Below, in pieces: positions 1 to 7,562 of a stretch of 20,772 bases of DNA. Every line of letters begins with the position of its first letter. Position 1 is the first letter of the stretch. Below the pieces are notes generated by a model. It was not told where the DNA came from and did no database searches. It saw nothing but the letters and a program-made list of their open reading frames with translations. Origin of the DNA: JAVBMC01 sp031552845 (GTDB lineage: Bacteria; Verrucomicrobiota; Kiritimatiellia; RFP12; DVOR01); contig JAVBMC010000017.1 in NCBI GenBank assembly GCA_031552845.1, positions 1 through 20,772 on the forward strand, read 5' to 3'. The position numbers and the translations under genes are program-made.

Positions 1-627
1 CAAGGCAGTTTTGAGACTCTTTTGCACGGATTTAACGGCTTCTCAAACAGCTGAATTAACAGACTTGAACCGTCACACGATCGAGCGCTTGTTCCGGCTG
101 TTTCGCGAGCGCATCGCGCAGCTTGCAGAGAAGGACTCTTACTTCATGGCGGGTGAAATCGAAATCGATGAATCGTATTTCGGAGCTCCCCGCGTGCGCG
201 GGAAACGTGGTCGGGGCGCGGCTGGAAAAACAATTGTTTTCGGCATGAAAAAACGTGACGGCAAAGTCTATACGCAAATCGTCACCAACTGCTCCGCAGC
301 CGTGCTGGTGCCTATTATCAAGCGATTGGCTTCAGATGAGTCAGACATCTACTCGGATGAGTGGGGACGTATGACGGGGTGGTGAATATGGGGTATAAAC
401 GTCATTACAGAGTCAAGTACTTGCCGAATGGTTTTGCCAATGGCAAGTCGCATGTCAATGGCATTGAAAACTTCTGGGGCGTCGCCAAAACCCGGCTGGT
501 GAAGTTCCGTGGATTACGCTGGGAAATGTGCACTCTTTAGTTGAAAGAGACGGAGTGGAGATTTGATCATCGACAAGAAAATCTGTATCTGCTACTCTTA
601 GCTCAGTTCAGAGAAAATCCGCTCTAA
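1..627 (+). pseudogene. IS1595-family (ISXO2-like) transposase, 5'-truncated by window edge, frameshifted and nonsense-mutated
   Basis: The frame is open from the window edge, so the true start lies outside. The first part has an HTH-like region (TASQTAELTDLNRHTIERLF) and the ISXO2-like DDE core: EIEIDESYFG with the first Asp, a basic KRGRG stretch, VFGMKKRDG, then SDEW with the second acidic site. Near 365-370 one base is missing: the frame stops at 383-385, while the next frame continues VVNMGYKRHYRVKY and HVNGIENFWGVAK, the third catalytic Glu region. A second lesion is the in-frame TAG at 538-540, after which the same frame continues LKETEWRFDHRQENLY to a natural end (RENPL, stop 625-627). 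Family knowledge: IS1595 transposases carry out cut-and-paste style transposition. Two independent lesions suggest an inactive remnant. Confidence is high for the family, moderate for the exact frameshift base. Confidence 0.85.
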
Positions 628-665
628 ACTAGACATGAACCTTATTTTATAACCAGACAACTTCC

Positions 666-1027
666 TGTCCAATATTCGATGCGACAGTGTCCAATGTTCG
701 TTGCGGGCAGATTGCGGACATGCCGCAACACAATCTCGTTAGTGCTTAATCACAGTATCGGACATTACTGAACACGATCACACCCGAGACACAACCGCAA
801 CACACTCGGTATGCGACACGGAGACACGTGGTACGCAACTGTAACATACGTGCTGCGTGAAATGGGCGTGAGTGGTACATAAATCGGATCAACCTGTTGC
901 GTAAAATTGATGCGGGAGGCACACAAAACTGCTGTAAATACGGCGTGAACCTCTCATTCATATTGAACGGGAAAACAGTTCCTCTAAAGCAGCAATAACA
1001 CAATATCGGCTTGCATCTAACTTTACT
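666..1027. repeat. Degenerate tandem array, 22-bp period, upstream of gltX promoter
   Basis: No gene is supported in 628-1113. Taking 12-mers every 22 bp from 676 without gaps gives a recurring pattern: TCGATGCGACAG (676), TCGTTGCGGGCA (698), ATGCCGCAACAC (720), ATTACTGAACAC (764), GGTATGCGACAC (808), GGTACGCAACTG (830), GCTGCGTGAAAT (852), GGTACATAAATC (874), GTTGCGTAAAAT (896), GGCACACAAAAC (918), ACGGCGTGAACC (940). The first two units also share TGTCCAAT exactly 22 bp apart (666 and 688). About 16 units fit before the -35 box; those after 960 and the one at 742 are weak. The rough consensus is GGTRCGYAACAC. The period is close to two helical turns. The function is unknown; an upstream binding array for a regulator or nucleoid protein is an inference. 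Confidence 0.75.
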
Positions 1028-1028
1028 C

Positions 1029-1057
1029 TTGCAATGACACTTGGCATTCGCTAAAAT
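1029..1057 (+). promoter_or_regulatory. Sigma70-type promoter of gltX
   Basis: The -35 box TTGCAA (1029-1034) is followed by a 17-bp spacer and the -10 box TAAAAT (1052-1057). This predicts an mRNA leader of about 50 nt before gltX. The -35 box sits in register with the upstream 22-bp array: position 1028 is exactly six periods after the unit at 896. Confidence 0.7.
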
Positions 1058-1113
1058 GAAGCGCAGTGTTTTAATTCTTCCCCATCATACTTTTACAAGT
1101 TTAAGGCATTGTT

Positions 1114-2433
1114 ATGCAACCTCGTGTACGCTTCGCGCCCAGTCCGACGGGTAATGTTCATATTGGTAATATCCGTGCGGCTATCTTTAACTGGCTTTAC
1201 GCCCGCCACGAGGGTGGCAAGTTCCTTCTGCGCGTGGAGGATACCGACTTGGAGCGCTCGACTCCCGAGGCCGTCCAGACGTTGTTGGAGTGCATGGAGT
1301 GGCTGGGCTTGAACTTTGACGAGCCAATTGTGTATCAGACGCAGCAGCTGAACGTCCACCTCGCGGCCGCCGAGAAACTGCTGGCCGAGGGTAAGGCGTA
1401 TAAAGAGGATAAGGGCGGCAAGGGCGAGTGTGTGATCTTCCGGATGCCGAAGGAAGGCACCCTCACCTTCACCGACATTGTCAAAGGTGCGCTGAAGAAG
1501 AAGGCCGAGGATGTGCAGGATTTCGTCATCGTGCGTTCGGACGGTTCACCGGTCTTTCATCTTGCGAACGTGTGCGACGACATCACGCAGAACATCACGC
1601 ACGTCATCCGCGGCGATGACCACGTGGAGAATACTTTCAAGCACATTGAGCTTTTCAAAGCTTTAGGCGCCACGCCCCCGCAATACGCACACTTGCCGAT
1701 GATCGTCAACAACATGGGCAAACCTTACTCCAAGCGTGACGGTGCGGCATTCGTCGGCGAGTTCCGCGAACAAGGTTACCTGCCGGACGCCCTGTTCAAC
1801 TTCCTTGCGCTGTTGGGCTGGTCGCCGGGAGACGACCGCGAGATCATGACGCGCGATGAGTTGGTTGAGGCATTCACACTCTCCCGTTGCAACTCCGCCG
1901 CCGCACGTTTTGATATTAAGAAGCTGACGTGGATGAATGGCGAGTACGTCACCAAGATGCCGCGTGCGGACTTCATCGCTGCCGTTGCTCCGTGTTTGGA
2001 GGCAAACGGTTTGCCGTCTGCTCCGCTGGGCTGTTCGCTCGATGCTCTGCTCGATCAAATGCAGCCGCGCACAAAGAAACTCAGCGACTTCCCTGCCAAC
2101 TGCCTCTATTGCTTTACTGAAGACTATGCCTTTGACCCCAAGGGCGTAGAGAAGCGTCTCAAGCCCGACGGCACAATCGAAATCCTGCAGCAGGTGCTTG
2201 AGAAGTTCAAAGGACTCTCCACGTGGACGCAGGAGAGTACCGATGTGGCTTTGCATGAGCTGTGCGCCGCGGTCGAGGCGGGGCTTGGCGCTTATGTGCA
2301 TCCGGTGCGTATGGCGGTCTCCGGCATGACGGAAGGTCCCGGCTTATTTGACTTGCTTGCACTGCTGGGCCAAGAACGCAGCTGCAGGCGCATCGCAGAT
2401 ACAATCACCCGCCTTCAGGACGGAACGCTTTGA
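1114..2433 (+). CDS. gltX: Glutamate--tRNA ligase (non-canonical HIGH/KMSKS signatures)
   Basis: Class I aminoacyl-tRNA synthetase charging tRNA-Glu in the cytoplasm. The N-terminus RFAPSPTGNVHIGN carries the ATP-binding HIGH-type motif as H16-I-G-N19. FLLRVEDTDLERS is the typical GluRS strand that follows. The second signature appears as GKPYSKRDG near residues 203-211 instead of KLSKR, followed by GYLPDALFNFLALLGWSPGDDRE, a standard GluRS block. The protein is 439 residues, somewhat shorter than the usual 465-490, with a reduced anticodon-binding end; no zinc-binding Cys cluster is visible in the insertion domain. The ATG at 1114 is chosen because AAGG (1103-1106) sits 7 nt upstream and conserved sequence begins at once. 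It is first in a likely operon with the DUF1846 gene (29-bp gap). I cannot tell whether it is discriminating or also charges tRNA-Gln. Confidence 0.95.
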   Translation: MQPRVRFAPSPTGNVHIGNIRAAIFNWLYARHEGGKFLLRVEDTDLERSTPEAVQTLLECMEWLGLNFDEPIVYQTQQLNVHLAAAEKLLAEGKAYKEDKGGKGECVIFRMPKEGTLTFTDIVKGALKKKAEDVQDFVIVRSDGSPVFHLANVCDDITQNITHVIRGDDHVENTFKHIELFKALGATPPQYAHLPMIVNNMGKPYSKRDGAAFVGEFREQGYLPDALFNFLALLGWSPGDDREIMTRDELVEAFTLSRCNSAAARFDIKKLTWMNGEYVTKMPRADFIAAVAPCLEANGLPSAPLGCSLDALLDQMQPRTKKLSDFPANCLYCFTEDYAFDPKGVEKRLKPDGTIEILQQVLEKFKGLSTWTQESTDVALHELCAAVEAGLGAYVHPVRMAVSGMTEGPGLFDLLALLGQERSCRRIADTITRLQDGTL

Positions 2434-2462
2434 ATCATTAACACCCTCAGCAGGCGACTACT

Positions 2463-3983
2463 ATGAAAATAGGGTTTGACAACGATCAATATCTTTCCGA
2501 GCAAACAGCCGAGATTCTACGGCGCTGCGATAAGTTCGGCAACAAGCTCTATTTGGAGTTTGGCGGCAAGCTGATGTATGATTACCATGCCGCCCGCGTG
2601 CTGCCTGGATATGATCCGAATGTCAAACTCCGCCTGCTCCAACGGCTGAAGGATAAGGCCGAAATCATCCTCTGCATCTATGCAGGCGATATCGAACGTA
2701 AAAAGATGCGCGCGGACTTCGGCATCTCTTACGAGTCCGATACGATGAAGCTGATCGACGACCTGCGCCATTGGAGCATCTCCGTCTGCGGCGTGGTCAT
2801 CACGCGCTTCCAAGAACAGCCCGCGGCCATCCAATTCAAGACCAAGCTTGAACGCAGGGGCATCAACGTCTACTGCCACCGCGCAGTGCCGGGTTATCCG
2901 AACGACATCGACCTGATCGTCAGCAAGAACGGTTACGGCTCAAACGAGTACGTGCCGACCACGCGGCCGATTGTCGTTGTCACAGGCCCCGGCCCCGGCA
3001 GCGGCAAACTCGCGACGTGCCTGACGATGCTCTACCACGAATGCCAGCTGAAACGTTCAGCAGGCTATGCCAAGTTTGAGACCTTTCCGGTGTGGAACAT
3101 GCCGCTCAAGCATCCGGTGAACATCGCCTACGAGGCTGCCACCGCTGATCTGCACGACATCAACATGATTGACCCCTTCCACATGGATGCCCATAACAAA
3201 GTGGCCGTCAATTACAACCGCGATATTGAATCCTTCCCCATCCTCAAGGCAATCTGGGATCACATCGACCCCGTCAACGGCTGTCCCTATCAATCGCCAA
3301 CCGACATGGGCGTAAATTGCGTGGGCTTCGGTATTACTGACGACGCGGTTGTTAAAGAGGCTTCCCGCCAAGAGATCCTCCGTCGCTATTTCCGCCACTT
3401 GTGCGACTCCGCGCAAAACGGTTTGAGTGACACCAAGGCCATCGACCGCATCGAAATGCTCATGCGCGAACTGCACATCATCCCTGAAGACCGTCCCGTT
3501 GTCGAGCCCGCGCGCCAAGCCGCTGAAGAGTCCCAACTCAAAAACAGCAAGGACATCCATTGCGGCGCGGCCATCTGCCTGCCCGATGGCACGATCGTCA
3601 AAGGGAAGAACTCTTCCAGCCTGCACGCGGCTTCCAGTACCATTCTCAATGCGTTGAAGGCCCTCGCCGAAATTCCTGACGAAATCCATCTGCTGGCGCC
3701 TGAGGTTATCGCCTCCATCGTAAACATGAAGTATAACATTCTCAAGGGCAAATACAGCAGCTTGAATCTTGACGAAACCTTGATCGGTTTGGCCATGAGC
3801 GCGGCGAATCCAAAGAACCAGCCTGCACAGAAAGCCTTGGAAGCCCTTCCTCTCCTTAACGCATGCGAAATGCACCTGTCGCATTTGCTGACACCCGGTG
3901 ATGAAGCCGGCCTGCGCCGCTTGGGCATCCGTTATACATCGGATCCGCTCTTCGCGACCTCCGAGCTGTTCATCGACGGCTAA
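2463..3983 (+). CDS. DUF1846 / UPF0371 family protein
   Basis: A 506-residue protein recognised as the DUF1846 (UPF0371) family from its start, MKIGFDNDQYLSEQTAEILRRC, and the following KLYLEFGGKLMYDYHAARVLPG. An N-terminal alpha/beta part (about 1-165) leads to a glycine-rich P-loop-like segment, VVVTGPGPGSGKLATC, at about 171-186, suggesting nucleotide or phosphate binding. NGCPYQSPTDMGVNCVGF lies in the middle and an alpha-helical C-terminal half follows. Family knowledge: these proteins are widespread in Firmicutes and some other phyla; the biochemical role is not settled to my knowledge. The length is about that of the family, so it looks intact. It lies 29 bp after gltX and 6 bp before the hydrolase gene, hence probably co-transcribed. 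I infer no specific reaction. Confidence 0.9.
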   Translation: MKIGFDNDQYLSEQTAEILRRCDKFGNKLYLEFGGKLMYDYHAARVLPGYDPNVKLRLLQRLKDKAEIILCIYAGDIERKKMRADFGISYESDTMKLIDDLRHWSISVCGVVITRFQEQPAAIQFKTKLERRGINVYCHRAVPGYPNDIDLIVSKNGYGSNEYVPTTRPIVVVTGPGPGSGKLATCLTMLYHECQLKRSAGYAKFETFPVWNMPLKHPVNIAYEAATADLHDINMIDPFHMDAHNKVAVNYNRDIESFPILKAIWDHIDPVNGCPYQSPTDMGVNCVGFGITDDAVVKEASRQEILRRYFRHLCDSAQNGLSDTKAIDRIEMLMRELHIIPEDRPVVEPARQAAEESQLKNSKDIHCGAAICLPDGTIVKGKNSSSLHAASSTILNALKALAEIPDEIHLLAPEVIASIVNMKYNILKGKYSSLNLDETLIGLAMSAANPKNQPAQKALEALPLLNACEMHLSHLLTPGDEAGLRRLGIRYTSDPLFATSELFIDG

Positions 3984-3989
3984 TCAATC

Positions 3990-4877
3990 ATGCCGGCCTG
4001 CACGCGTTACTTGCTGATCCTGCTTGCGATTGTACTTGTCGTCATCCTTTGCGATGCGCTCTACGCATGCTTTATTGCCTATCGTGAAAAGCGCTGGGAG
4101 CAGACATTGCAACGTACCGGCGAGGGTCTGCTTCCATTGGCTGAACCTTTTACCTGCGGACAGGGCGAAACGGCTATCCTTTTAGTACACGGCTTTGCCG
4201 ATACCCCGCGCACCTTTTACACATGGGCGCAGCATATTACGGCTACCAATGACAGCTTTACCTGCCACGCCATGCGTTTACCGGGCATGGCCGACAACGG
4301 CAAACCATCATTGGATATGTGGCTCAACGCGATTGAACATGAAGTGAAAGAACTACGCAAAGATCACGACACGGTGTGGATTGCCGCGCACTCCCTCGGT
4401 GCGGCGCTCTCTTTGCTGGTGGTGGAAAAGAATCCAGAGCTGGTAGACGGCATGGTGTTGTTCGCGCCATTGATCAGTGTTTCCGGCAAGCGTTCATTCC
4501 TGCTCGCACCCGATACGCTCTACAAACTATTATCTCCCGTCTTGTGCTTCACAAAGAAACTAGAGTCACCCTTCTCTGCCGACCGCATTGGTTATACCGC
4601 TGACCGTTTTATTCCGCTGGAAACTTATAAGGCACTCTTCACCGCAACCGACCACTTAATTGCAAGTCCGCACCGTCCGCTGTTGCCGTTGTTTGCCGCC
4701 GTGCCGCAGCGTGACAGCATTGTGGATTCGCCGACGTCATTACTCTGGTTGAAAGACTGGCAGGCTCCGCATGTGATTATACAGCCGGATATGTCGCACC
4801 TTGTATTGACGGATCCGGGCTGGGAAGACATTGCCGATCAGGCGGCGGCCTTCATCACCGCGCAAAGTAAGCAGTAG
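3990..4877 (+). CDS. Membrane-anchored alpha/beta-hydrolase (carboxylesterase / monoacylglycerol-lipase type)
   Basis: A 295-residue protein with one N-terminal transmembrane segment (about 7-31, YLLILLAIVLVVILCDALYA), then an alpha/beta-hydrolase domain. ILLVHGFADTPRTF (63-76) is the oxyanion-hole HG motif. AHSLG (133-137) is the nucleophile elbow with Ser135; the first Gly of GxSxG is Ala. A likely acid is Asp in PQRDSIVD, and the His is in DMSHLVLTD near residue 268. The catalytic triad is therefore complete by eye. The family includes esterases and lysophospholipases or monoacylglycerol lipases; the substrate cannot be told. The N-terminal segment should anchor it with the domain probably outside the cytoplasm (inferred). 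It starts 6 bp after DUF1846 and its stop abuts the stop of the convergent gene. Confidence 0.85.
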   Translation: MPACTRYLLILLAIVLVVILCDALYACFIAYREKRWEQTLQRTGEGLLPLAEPFTCGQGETAILLVHGFADTPRTFYTWAQHITATNDSFTCHAMRLPGMADNGKPSLDMWLNAIEHEVKELRKDHDTVWIAAHSLGAALSLLVVEKNPELVDGMVLFAPLISVSGKRSFLLAPDTLYKLLSPVLCFTKKLESPFSADRIGYTADRFIPLETYKALFTATDHLIASPHRPLLPLFAAVPQRDSIVDSPTSLLWLKDWQAPHVIIQPDMSHLVLTDPGWEDIADQAAAFITAQSKQ

Positions 4878-5591
4878 TTAACGTTTGTTTTCTTTCGGCT
4901 TGCTATCCGTCGAGTGGACACCCACGCGCAAGCACAGCAACGCCCAGAAACAACCGATCAATCCGGAGAATTGAATCTGCAAAGGTTGCGGTAACGAATA
5001 GACGATCATCGTGCCCGGTACCCACAGCACCCAGCATGGAATTAAGTTCGGCAGCAGCAGATGCTGCACCCAGCGGCGAGGCCAGGCTTTTACGGTCGCC
5101 TTCCACGAGAACCCATGCGCCTCCCAGAAATGTACCACTGCATTCAACGGACATGCAAAGAACGGCGTGTAAACTAATTGATCCGTCAGCATCTTCAGCA
5201 ACAACGTCGGCAGACGGTGATCGTTACCATAAATGACCGCTTGCAGATGATAGAAGTAACCTGAGTAGACCCCCATCATACCCCACCAGACAATGCCAAA
5301 GAAAAAGGAGCGCCACGGCGTTTGAGTACGCAGCGACGGCAACGCCAGCAAAAACAGCCCCGGCAGGATACCCGCAAAGAAAGCACGGTTGACAAATGAC
5401 GCCAGCGGACCGTAGTGGCGTTGTAAGTCAGCCACAGGCTCGACAAACTCCGCGACACCGGGAAGAAAGTAATAACTGAGCAGGAGAATCAACGCCGCCA
5501 GCTGAAGAATCAAACCCGGCACCAAATTTTCGCGCGCCGCTCTGGCACCCACCACCCAGGGCGAGACCAAGGTTCCATGATAATCGTGCAT
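4878..5591 (-). CDS. Multi-pass membrane protein, Mpv17/PMP22-like
   Basis: A 237-residue hydrophobic protein with about four to five predicted membrane segments (about 25-45, 70-85, 93-112, 135-150, 185-225). The segment LKMLTDQLVYTPFFACPLNA matches the DQ-x(4)-P element typical of the Mpv17/PMP22 family. The C-terminal stretch WVLWVPGTMIVYSLP, then FWALLCL, matches the W-x2-W-x-P and final F-W-x3-L spacing of that family's end. Family knowledge: Mpv17/PMP22 proteins are best known as small channels in eukaryotic mitochondria and peroxisomes, so a bacterial copy is notable. The assignment rests on motif spacing only; it could be an unrelated membrane family. The gene is single and convergent with the hydrolase, with its own promoter. 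The start at the CAT of 5589-5591 is the first Met downstream of the promoter. Confidence 0.55.
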   Translation of the reverse strand: MHDYHGTLVSPWVVGARAARENLVPGLILQLAALILLLSYYFLPGVAEFVEPVADLQRHYGPLASFVNRAFFAGILPGLFLLALPSLRTQTPWRSFFFGIVWWGMMGVYSGYFYHLQAVIYGNDHRLPTLLLKMLTDQLVYTPFFACPLNAVVHFWEAHGFSWKATVKAWPRRWVQHLLLPNLIPCWVLWVPGTMIVYSLPQPLQIQFSGLIGCFWALLCLRVGVHSTDSKPKENKR

Positions 5592-5617
5592 AATCGTCCG
5601 AATGTAAAAGGGGTGGC

Positions 5618-5645
5618 ATTATAGAACTTTTTAAAGAAAGGTCAA
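5618..5645 (-). promoter_or_regulatory. Sigma70-type promoter of the Mpv17-like gene
   Basis: On the minus strand, the -35 box TTGACC (5645-5640) is followed by a 16-bp spacer and a perfect -10 box TATAAT (5623-5618). It is divergent from the radical SAM promoter in the same 110-bp gap. Confidence 0.7.
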
Positions 5646-5656
5646 ATCATTTCGAA

Positions 5657-5685
5657 TTGCAAACACTGTTTGCCTCTGTTATACT
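5657..5685 (+). promoter_or_regulatory. Sigma70-type promoter of the radical SAM operon
   Basis: The -35 box TTGCAA (5657-5662), a 17-bp spacer and the -10 box TATACT (5680-5685) place the start of transcription near 5692, giving a leader of only about 15 nt. Confidence 0.7.
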
Positions 5686-5707
5686 TTCACAGCTTTAGGT
5701 AATGGTT

Positions 5708-6580
5708 ATGAAATCGGCACGCACCAACTATTCGTACATTTACGGCCCCATCCATTCGCGGCGTTATGGGCTGTCGTTAGGCGTGGACCCGATCCCTTTC
5801 AAAACGTGTACGCTGAATTGCAGATTCTGCCAGCTGCCGCCCACGGCTCACCCGACCCTCACGCGTATTTCGACGCCCGATGCCGCGTTGATCATTGATG
5901 AGCTGCGCGCGTGGATTAAAGCCGATGGCAAAACCGATTACATCACCCTCTGCGGTTCCGGTGAGCCGACCCTCAACCTCGGCTTCGGCAGAATACTCCA
6001 GTTCGTGCGTGAAGAAACGCCCTACAAGAGTCTGCTGCTGACGAATGGCACGCTGTTTACCGATGCCGATGTCCGCAAAGATGCCGCATGGGCGCATACG
6101 GTCAAGCTGAGTTTGCACGCGTGGGATCAAGCTTCCTTTGAAGCCGTCACCCGCCCGCATCCGGATTTATCCTTTGAGAAGATCATTGAGGGCTACCGCG
6201 CTTTTCGTGCGGACTACGCAGGCCTGATTGATCTCGAAGTCTTCATCATTCCCGGCTGTAATGATACGCCTGAGCAAGTGGAACGAATCGCCGCAGTCGC
6301 AAAAACCATCCGTCCCGATACGGTGACGTTGAACACCGCTGTGCGCACGCCTGCCGATACGGACGTGAAGCCGGCCTCTCCTTTGCAGCTCGATGCTTTG
6401 CGCAGTCATTTCAGCTGGGTGGAAGAGCGCCAGCTCCAACTCGAAATACCTCAGCTTGTTTACACGCCTGAAGCATTGCGGGCTTATGCGGCGCGTCACC
6501 CCCTGCCCCCTGCAGAGTTGGCGCGGGTCTTTAATTGCACCGTTGACGAAGTCCGTTCAGCACTGGGTGAAAGCAACTGA
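5708..6580 (+). CDS. Radical SAM protein, COG0731 (wyosine-synthetase-like) family
   Basis: A 290-residue radical SAM enzyme. The N-terminus YGPIHSRRYGLSLGVDPIPF followed by KTCTLNCRFCQLPP is the hallmark of COG0731. The [4Fe-4S]-binding CxxxCxxC is C34, C38 and C41 (counting from 5708). ITLCGSGEPTLN is the GGEP-like SAM-binding strand, KLSLHAWD follows the barrel, and DLEVFIIPGCNDT is a later conserved strand. The C-terminal 50 residues form a small helical tail (AELARVFNCTVDEVRSAL). Archaeal and eukaryotic relatives make tricyclic wyosine bases in tRNA-Phe; the role of bacterial members is unproven. Two in-frame ATGs exist (5702 and 5708); 5708 is preferred because AGGT at 5697-5700 is 7 nt from it and only 1 nt from 5702. 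It is first gene of an operon with the acyltransferase (1-bp gap) and proA. Confidence 0.88.
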   Translation: MKSARTNYSYIYGPIHSRRYGLSLGVDPIPFKTCTLNCRFCQLPPTAHPTLTRISTPDAALIIDELRAWIKADGKTDYITLCGSGEPTLNLGFGRILQFVREETPYKSLLLTNGTLFTDADVRKDAAWAHTVKLSLHAWDQASFEAVTRPHPDLSFEKIIEGYRAFRADYAGLIDLEVFIIPGCNDTPEQVERIAAVAKTIRPDTVTLNTAVRTPADTDVKPASPLQLDALRSHFSWVEERQLQLEIPQLVYTPEALRAYAARHPLPPAELARVFNCTVDEVRSALGESN

Positions 6581-6581
6581 T

Positions 6582-7562
6582 ATGGGCAAACGCAACAAAC
6601 ATCTGAAAAAAGTTTGGCGCTGGTTTTATTGGCACGCCCAATGGTTCCCTGTCTCGATCGGCTGCGCCACGATTCCCCACCTCAGCCGTCCGGCCGTTCT
6701 GCGCTGCGCTAAGATACTGGCTTGGATGGGGCCTTACATCACGCCGCGCGACAAGCGTCTCATTCAGGCCAACATTGACTTCGTTTTTCCCAATGCCTCG
6801 CCCAAGCGCAAGCATGCTTTACTCGTCGGCACCTATCGCAATATTTCACGCGTGTTGTTTGATCTTTTCTGGTTCAGCAAGGACAGTGCCGCCCGTGTTC
6901 TGCGCTGGGCGCCCATGTCGCCCTCATGGAGAGCAGCGTTAGATCTGCCGGGTCCCAAGGTAATTGTCACCTCCCACCATGGTAATTGGGAGATGGCAGG
7001 TCATGTTGTCGTAACCAACGGCTATCCGCTCATGAGCGTCGGCAAACAAGTCGGCACCATTGAAACAACTAAAAACCTCAACCGTTTCCGCGCACGGCTG
7101 GGGCAGGAAATCGTGCTAGCAGAAGGCGCCGCCCTACCGTTGCTTCGCACGCTGCGCAAAGGCAAAAACATCGCAGTGCTGACTGACCAACATCTTTCCA
7201 AACGTGAAGGCGGCGTGTGGACTTCATTCTTAGGGCACCCTGCCCTCACGGCACCGACCCCGGCCTTTTTCGCACAGCGTACGAAAGGCGCGGTGATTGC
7301 GGTCGCTTATTTGCAATGCCGCCCTGACGGCACTTACCATGGCAAGCCGCCGATCATCATTCATCCCAAGGAAGGCGAAACCATTGAGGAGCTCACGCAG
7401 CGGGTCACCGACGAAGCGACTAAACTAATCCGCCGTTATCCCACGCAATGGCTTTATGCTTACAAGCGGTGGAGGGATATCCCCGCTGAGGCTTTGCCAA
7501 ACCGCCACCAATATCCTTTTTACGCCCGTCCTGCAAACAGAGAAAGGCTTTCAACCATATGA
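6582..7562 (+). CDS. Lysophospholipid/lipid A acyltransferase, LpxL/HtrB family
   Basis: A 326-residue inner-membrane-associated acyltransferase that would transfer an acyl chain from acyl-ACP, in lipid A type pathways. The HX4E catalytic motif is visible as SHHGNWEM (H132 to E137). NIAVLTDQHLSKREGGVWTSFLG carries the conserved D-Q region, and RYPTQWLYAYKRWR near the C-terminus is the conserved Q-W...R-W segment of the HtrB/LpxL family. There is an N-terminal amphipathic/hydrophobic region (WRWFYWHAQWFPVSIGCA). The length is typical (300-330). The start at 6582, directly after the upstream TGA, is preferred over an in-frame extension into the radical SAM gene. Its TGA overlaps the proA ATG (ATGA at 7559-7562), so translational coupling is likely. 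It implies a Gram-negative envelope. The exact acceptor, lipid A or another lipid, is not determined. Confidence 0.85.
   Translation: MGKRNKHLKKVWRWFYWHAQWFPVSIGCATIPHLSRPAVLRCAKILAWMGPYITPRDKRLIQANIDFVFPNASPKRKHALLVGTYRNISRVLFDLFWFSKDSAARVLRWAPMSPSWRAALDLPGPKVIVTSHHGNWEMAGHVVVTNGYPLMSVGKQVGTIETTKNLNRFRARLGQEIVLAEGAALPLLRTLRKGKNIAVLTDQHLSKREGGVWTSFLGHPALTAPTPAFFAQRTKGAVIAVAYLQCRPDGTYHGKPPIIIHPKEGETIEELTQRVTDEATKLIRRYPTQWLYAYKRWRDIPAEALPNRHQYPFYARPANRERLSTI

Noticed and set aside
746..1003. 85-residue minus-strand ORF
   Set aside because: It lies wholly inside the periodic array, has no Shine-Dalgarno or recognisable domain, and its composition follows from the repeats.
666..1027. CRISPR array
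   Set aside because: Units are only 22 bp, diverged along their whole length, with no conserved repeat and variable spacer split and no cas genes nearby.
3057..3884. 275-residue minus-strand ORF opposite DUF1846
   Set aside because: Shadow of a conserved gene, no promoter or ribosome site seen.
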